From contig CAYWKD010000001.1 of assembly GCA_964458705.1 (NCBI GenBank), forward strand, positions 91,393 to 155,392: a DNA stretch of 64,000 nucleotides. The letters run 5' to 3'. The translations under genes were made by a program, and so were the position numbers. The stretch is from JAAUTG01 sp964458705 (GTDB lineage Bacteria > Bacteroidota > Bacteroidia > Chitinophagales > Saprospiraceae). Shown in pieces: positions 63,203 through 64,000 of this stretch. Positions within the stretch are counted from its first letter, which is position 1, and every line of letters begins with the position of its first letter. Under the pieces are notes generated by a model that was given only the letters and a program-made list of their open reading frames with translations, made no database searches and had not been told where the DNA came from.

Positions 63203-64000
63203 TTATAAGCCAATAATTCCCTTAATCGCTTCCTCCGTCCAGCCATTTTCTAGCATTGCGTTTGCGATACCATTCAAATTCCCTTCAACCGTCTTCGTAT
63301 TAGGGTGCTGCTGCCCCAACTGCGCTGCACAAATGCGATAGGCTTTAAACACCAATGCTAAAGCCCGCTCATAGTCTTTTAAGTCTTCAAGCACCACTGC
63401 CAAACTAGAATAACTAACGGCCGTACTCGGATGCTTTTCCCCAAAGTTCGCCTCATCGCTACGCACCGCCTTTTCTAATAGCACCTTCGCACCAGCGTAA
63501 TCCCCAAGGGCTTGAAGCACCAATGCCAAATTAGAATAACGAGCGGCAGTCGTCGGATGATTTTCCCCAAAGTTCGCCTCATCGCTGCGCAGTGCCTTTT
63601 CTAATAGTACCTTCGCACCAGCGTAATCCCCAAGGTCTTGAAGCACTGCTGCCAAATTAGAATAACGAACGGCAGTCGTCGGGTGATTTTCCCCAAGGTT
63701 TACCTCATCGCTGTGCAGCGCCTTTTCTAATAGCTCCCTCGCCCCTGCGTAATCCCCAAGGTCTTTAAGCACTAATGCCAAATTAGAATAATAAACGGCA
63801 GTACTCGGGTGATGTTCCCCAAAGTTCGCCTCTGCGCTACGCAGCGCCTTTTCTAATAGCACCTTCGCCCCTGCGTAATCCCCAAGGGCTTTAAGCACTG
63901 ATCCCAAATTAGAATAATAAACGGCAGTCGTCGGATGATCTTCCCCAAAGTTCGCCTCTGCGCTACGCAGCGCCTTTTCTAATAGCACCTTCGCCCCTGC
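63203..64000 (-). CDS. Tetratricopeptide repeat protein (N-terminus beyond the window)
   Basis: The frame is open from the stop at 63203 through the right edge at 64000, so the N-terminus is missing. It contains 42-residue units of the kinesin-light-chain (TPR_10/TPR_12) kind, each with a core NLGDYAGAKVLLEKAL-like helix pair and EANFGENHPTTA linker. Four successive units are almost identical at DNA level; the last one (C-terminal) is diverged and ends in an ordinary tail. Such arrays bind partner proteins. The start suggested at 63988 is only an internal GTG. Confidence 0.88.
   Translation of the reverse strand, partial: AGAKVLLEKALRSAEANFGEDHPTTAVYYSNLGSVLKALGDYAGAKVLLEKALRSAEANFGEHHPSTAVYYSNLALVLKDLGDYAGARELLEKALHSDEVNLGENHPTTAVRYSNLAAVLQDLGDYAGAKVLLEKALRSDEANFGENHPTTAARYSNLALVLQALGDYAGAKVLLEKAVRSDEANFGEKHPSTAVSYSSLAVVLEDLKDYERALALVFKAYRICAAQLGQQHPNTKTVEGNLNGIANAMLENGWTEEAIKGIIGL
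63369..64000 (-). repeat. Tandem 126-bp TPR-encoding repeats
   Basis: The motif GCGTAATCCCCAAGG recurs at 63495, 63621, 63747 and 63873, exactly 126 bases apart, with most positions between units identical, and a further copy begins at 63999. The unit at 63369 is diverged. Confidence 0.9.

Overview
The window is chromosomal DNA from a member of the Bacteroidota. This is inferred from type IX secretion (T9SS) C-terminal sorting domains on two exported proteins, promoters of the Bacteroidota TTTG/TAnnTTTG type, a bacillithiol-type deacetylase (BshB1), a SusD-free but outer-membrane-barrel-rich gene set, many SPII lipoproteins and modest GC content. A Saprospirales-like or related lineage is plausible, but the order cannot be fixed from the sequence alone. 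I saw no rRNA, tRNA or CRISPR array.

Left part (1-17.7 kb): mostly minus-strand genes. These are a secreted unknown (cut by the left edge), a Tat-exported glycosylasparaginase, a Nudix hydrolase, an apparent ECF-sigma operon (LVIVD lipoprotein, outer-membrane barrel protein, sigma factor, TM-anchored protein with a barrel-like C-terminus), a HerA-like DUF853 ATPase next to a membrane-anchored NucA-type nuclease, an M1 peptidase and a CPBP protease. A plus-strand run follows: polytopic membrane protein, BaiN-type flavoprotein, RNase D and a DppD-DppF fused ABC ATPase.

Accessory pocket (17.9-22.9 kb): a Sll1717-type P-loop ATPase, a structured relic resembling the 3' end of a group II intron, a DUF4038 (GH140-like) glycosidase, a scrap of an IS1182-like transposase, a Fic AMP-transferase with its inhibitory motif, and a dinD gene cut off after about 75 codons. 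Two copies of a 92-bp sequence, about 90% identical, bracket the glycosidase-relic-Fic-dinD segment, and one copy forms the dinD breakpoint. This is the most mobile-looking part of the window.

Middle (22.9-48.4 kb): a large T9SS metalloprotease, bshB1, a methyltransferase-der-era cluster, M28 and M29 peptidases, class II fructose-bisphosphate aldolase, a hydroxypyruvate-isomerase-like protein, a TlpA thioredoxin, HemW, an ArsR regulator, HflX, a DUF5916 barrel protein paired with an FGGY sugar kinase, a sodium:solute symporter and a hydroxyacid dehydrogenase. This is mostly core metabolism and envelope proteolysis.

Right part (48.4-64 kb): an FKBP lipoprotein, a lectin-OmpA fusion, a PLP decarboxylase, a glucosaminidase divergent from a LexA-like repressor, two glycosyltransferases for a beta-linked polysaccharide or glycolipid, MazG, a bifunctional nuclease-UVR protein, a T9SS lipase-like hydrolase, a DnaQ-like exonuclease, LeuB, an AlkA-type glycosylase, a repeat- and hairpin-rich gap, and the 3' end of a TPR gene made of near-identical 126-bp repeats that runs off the right edge.
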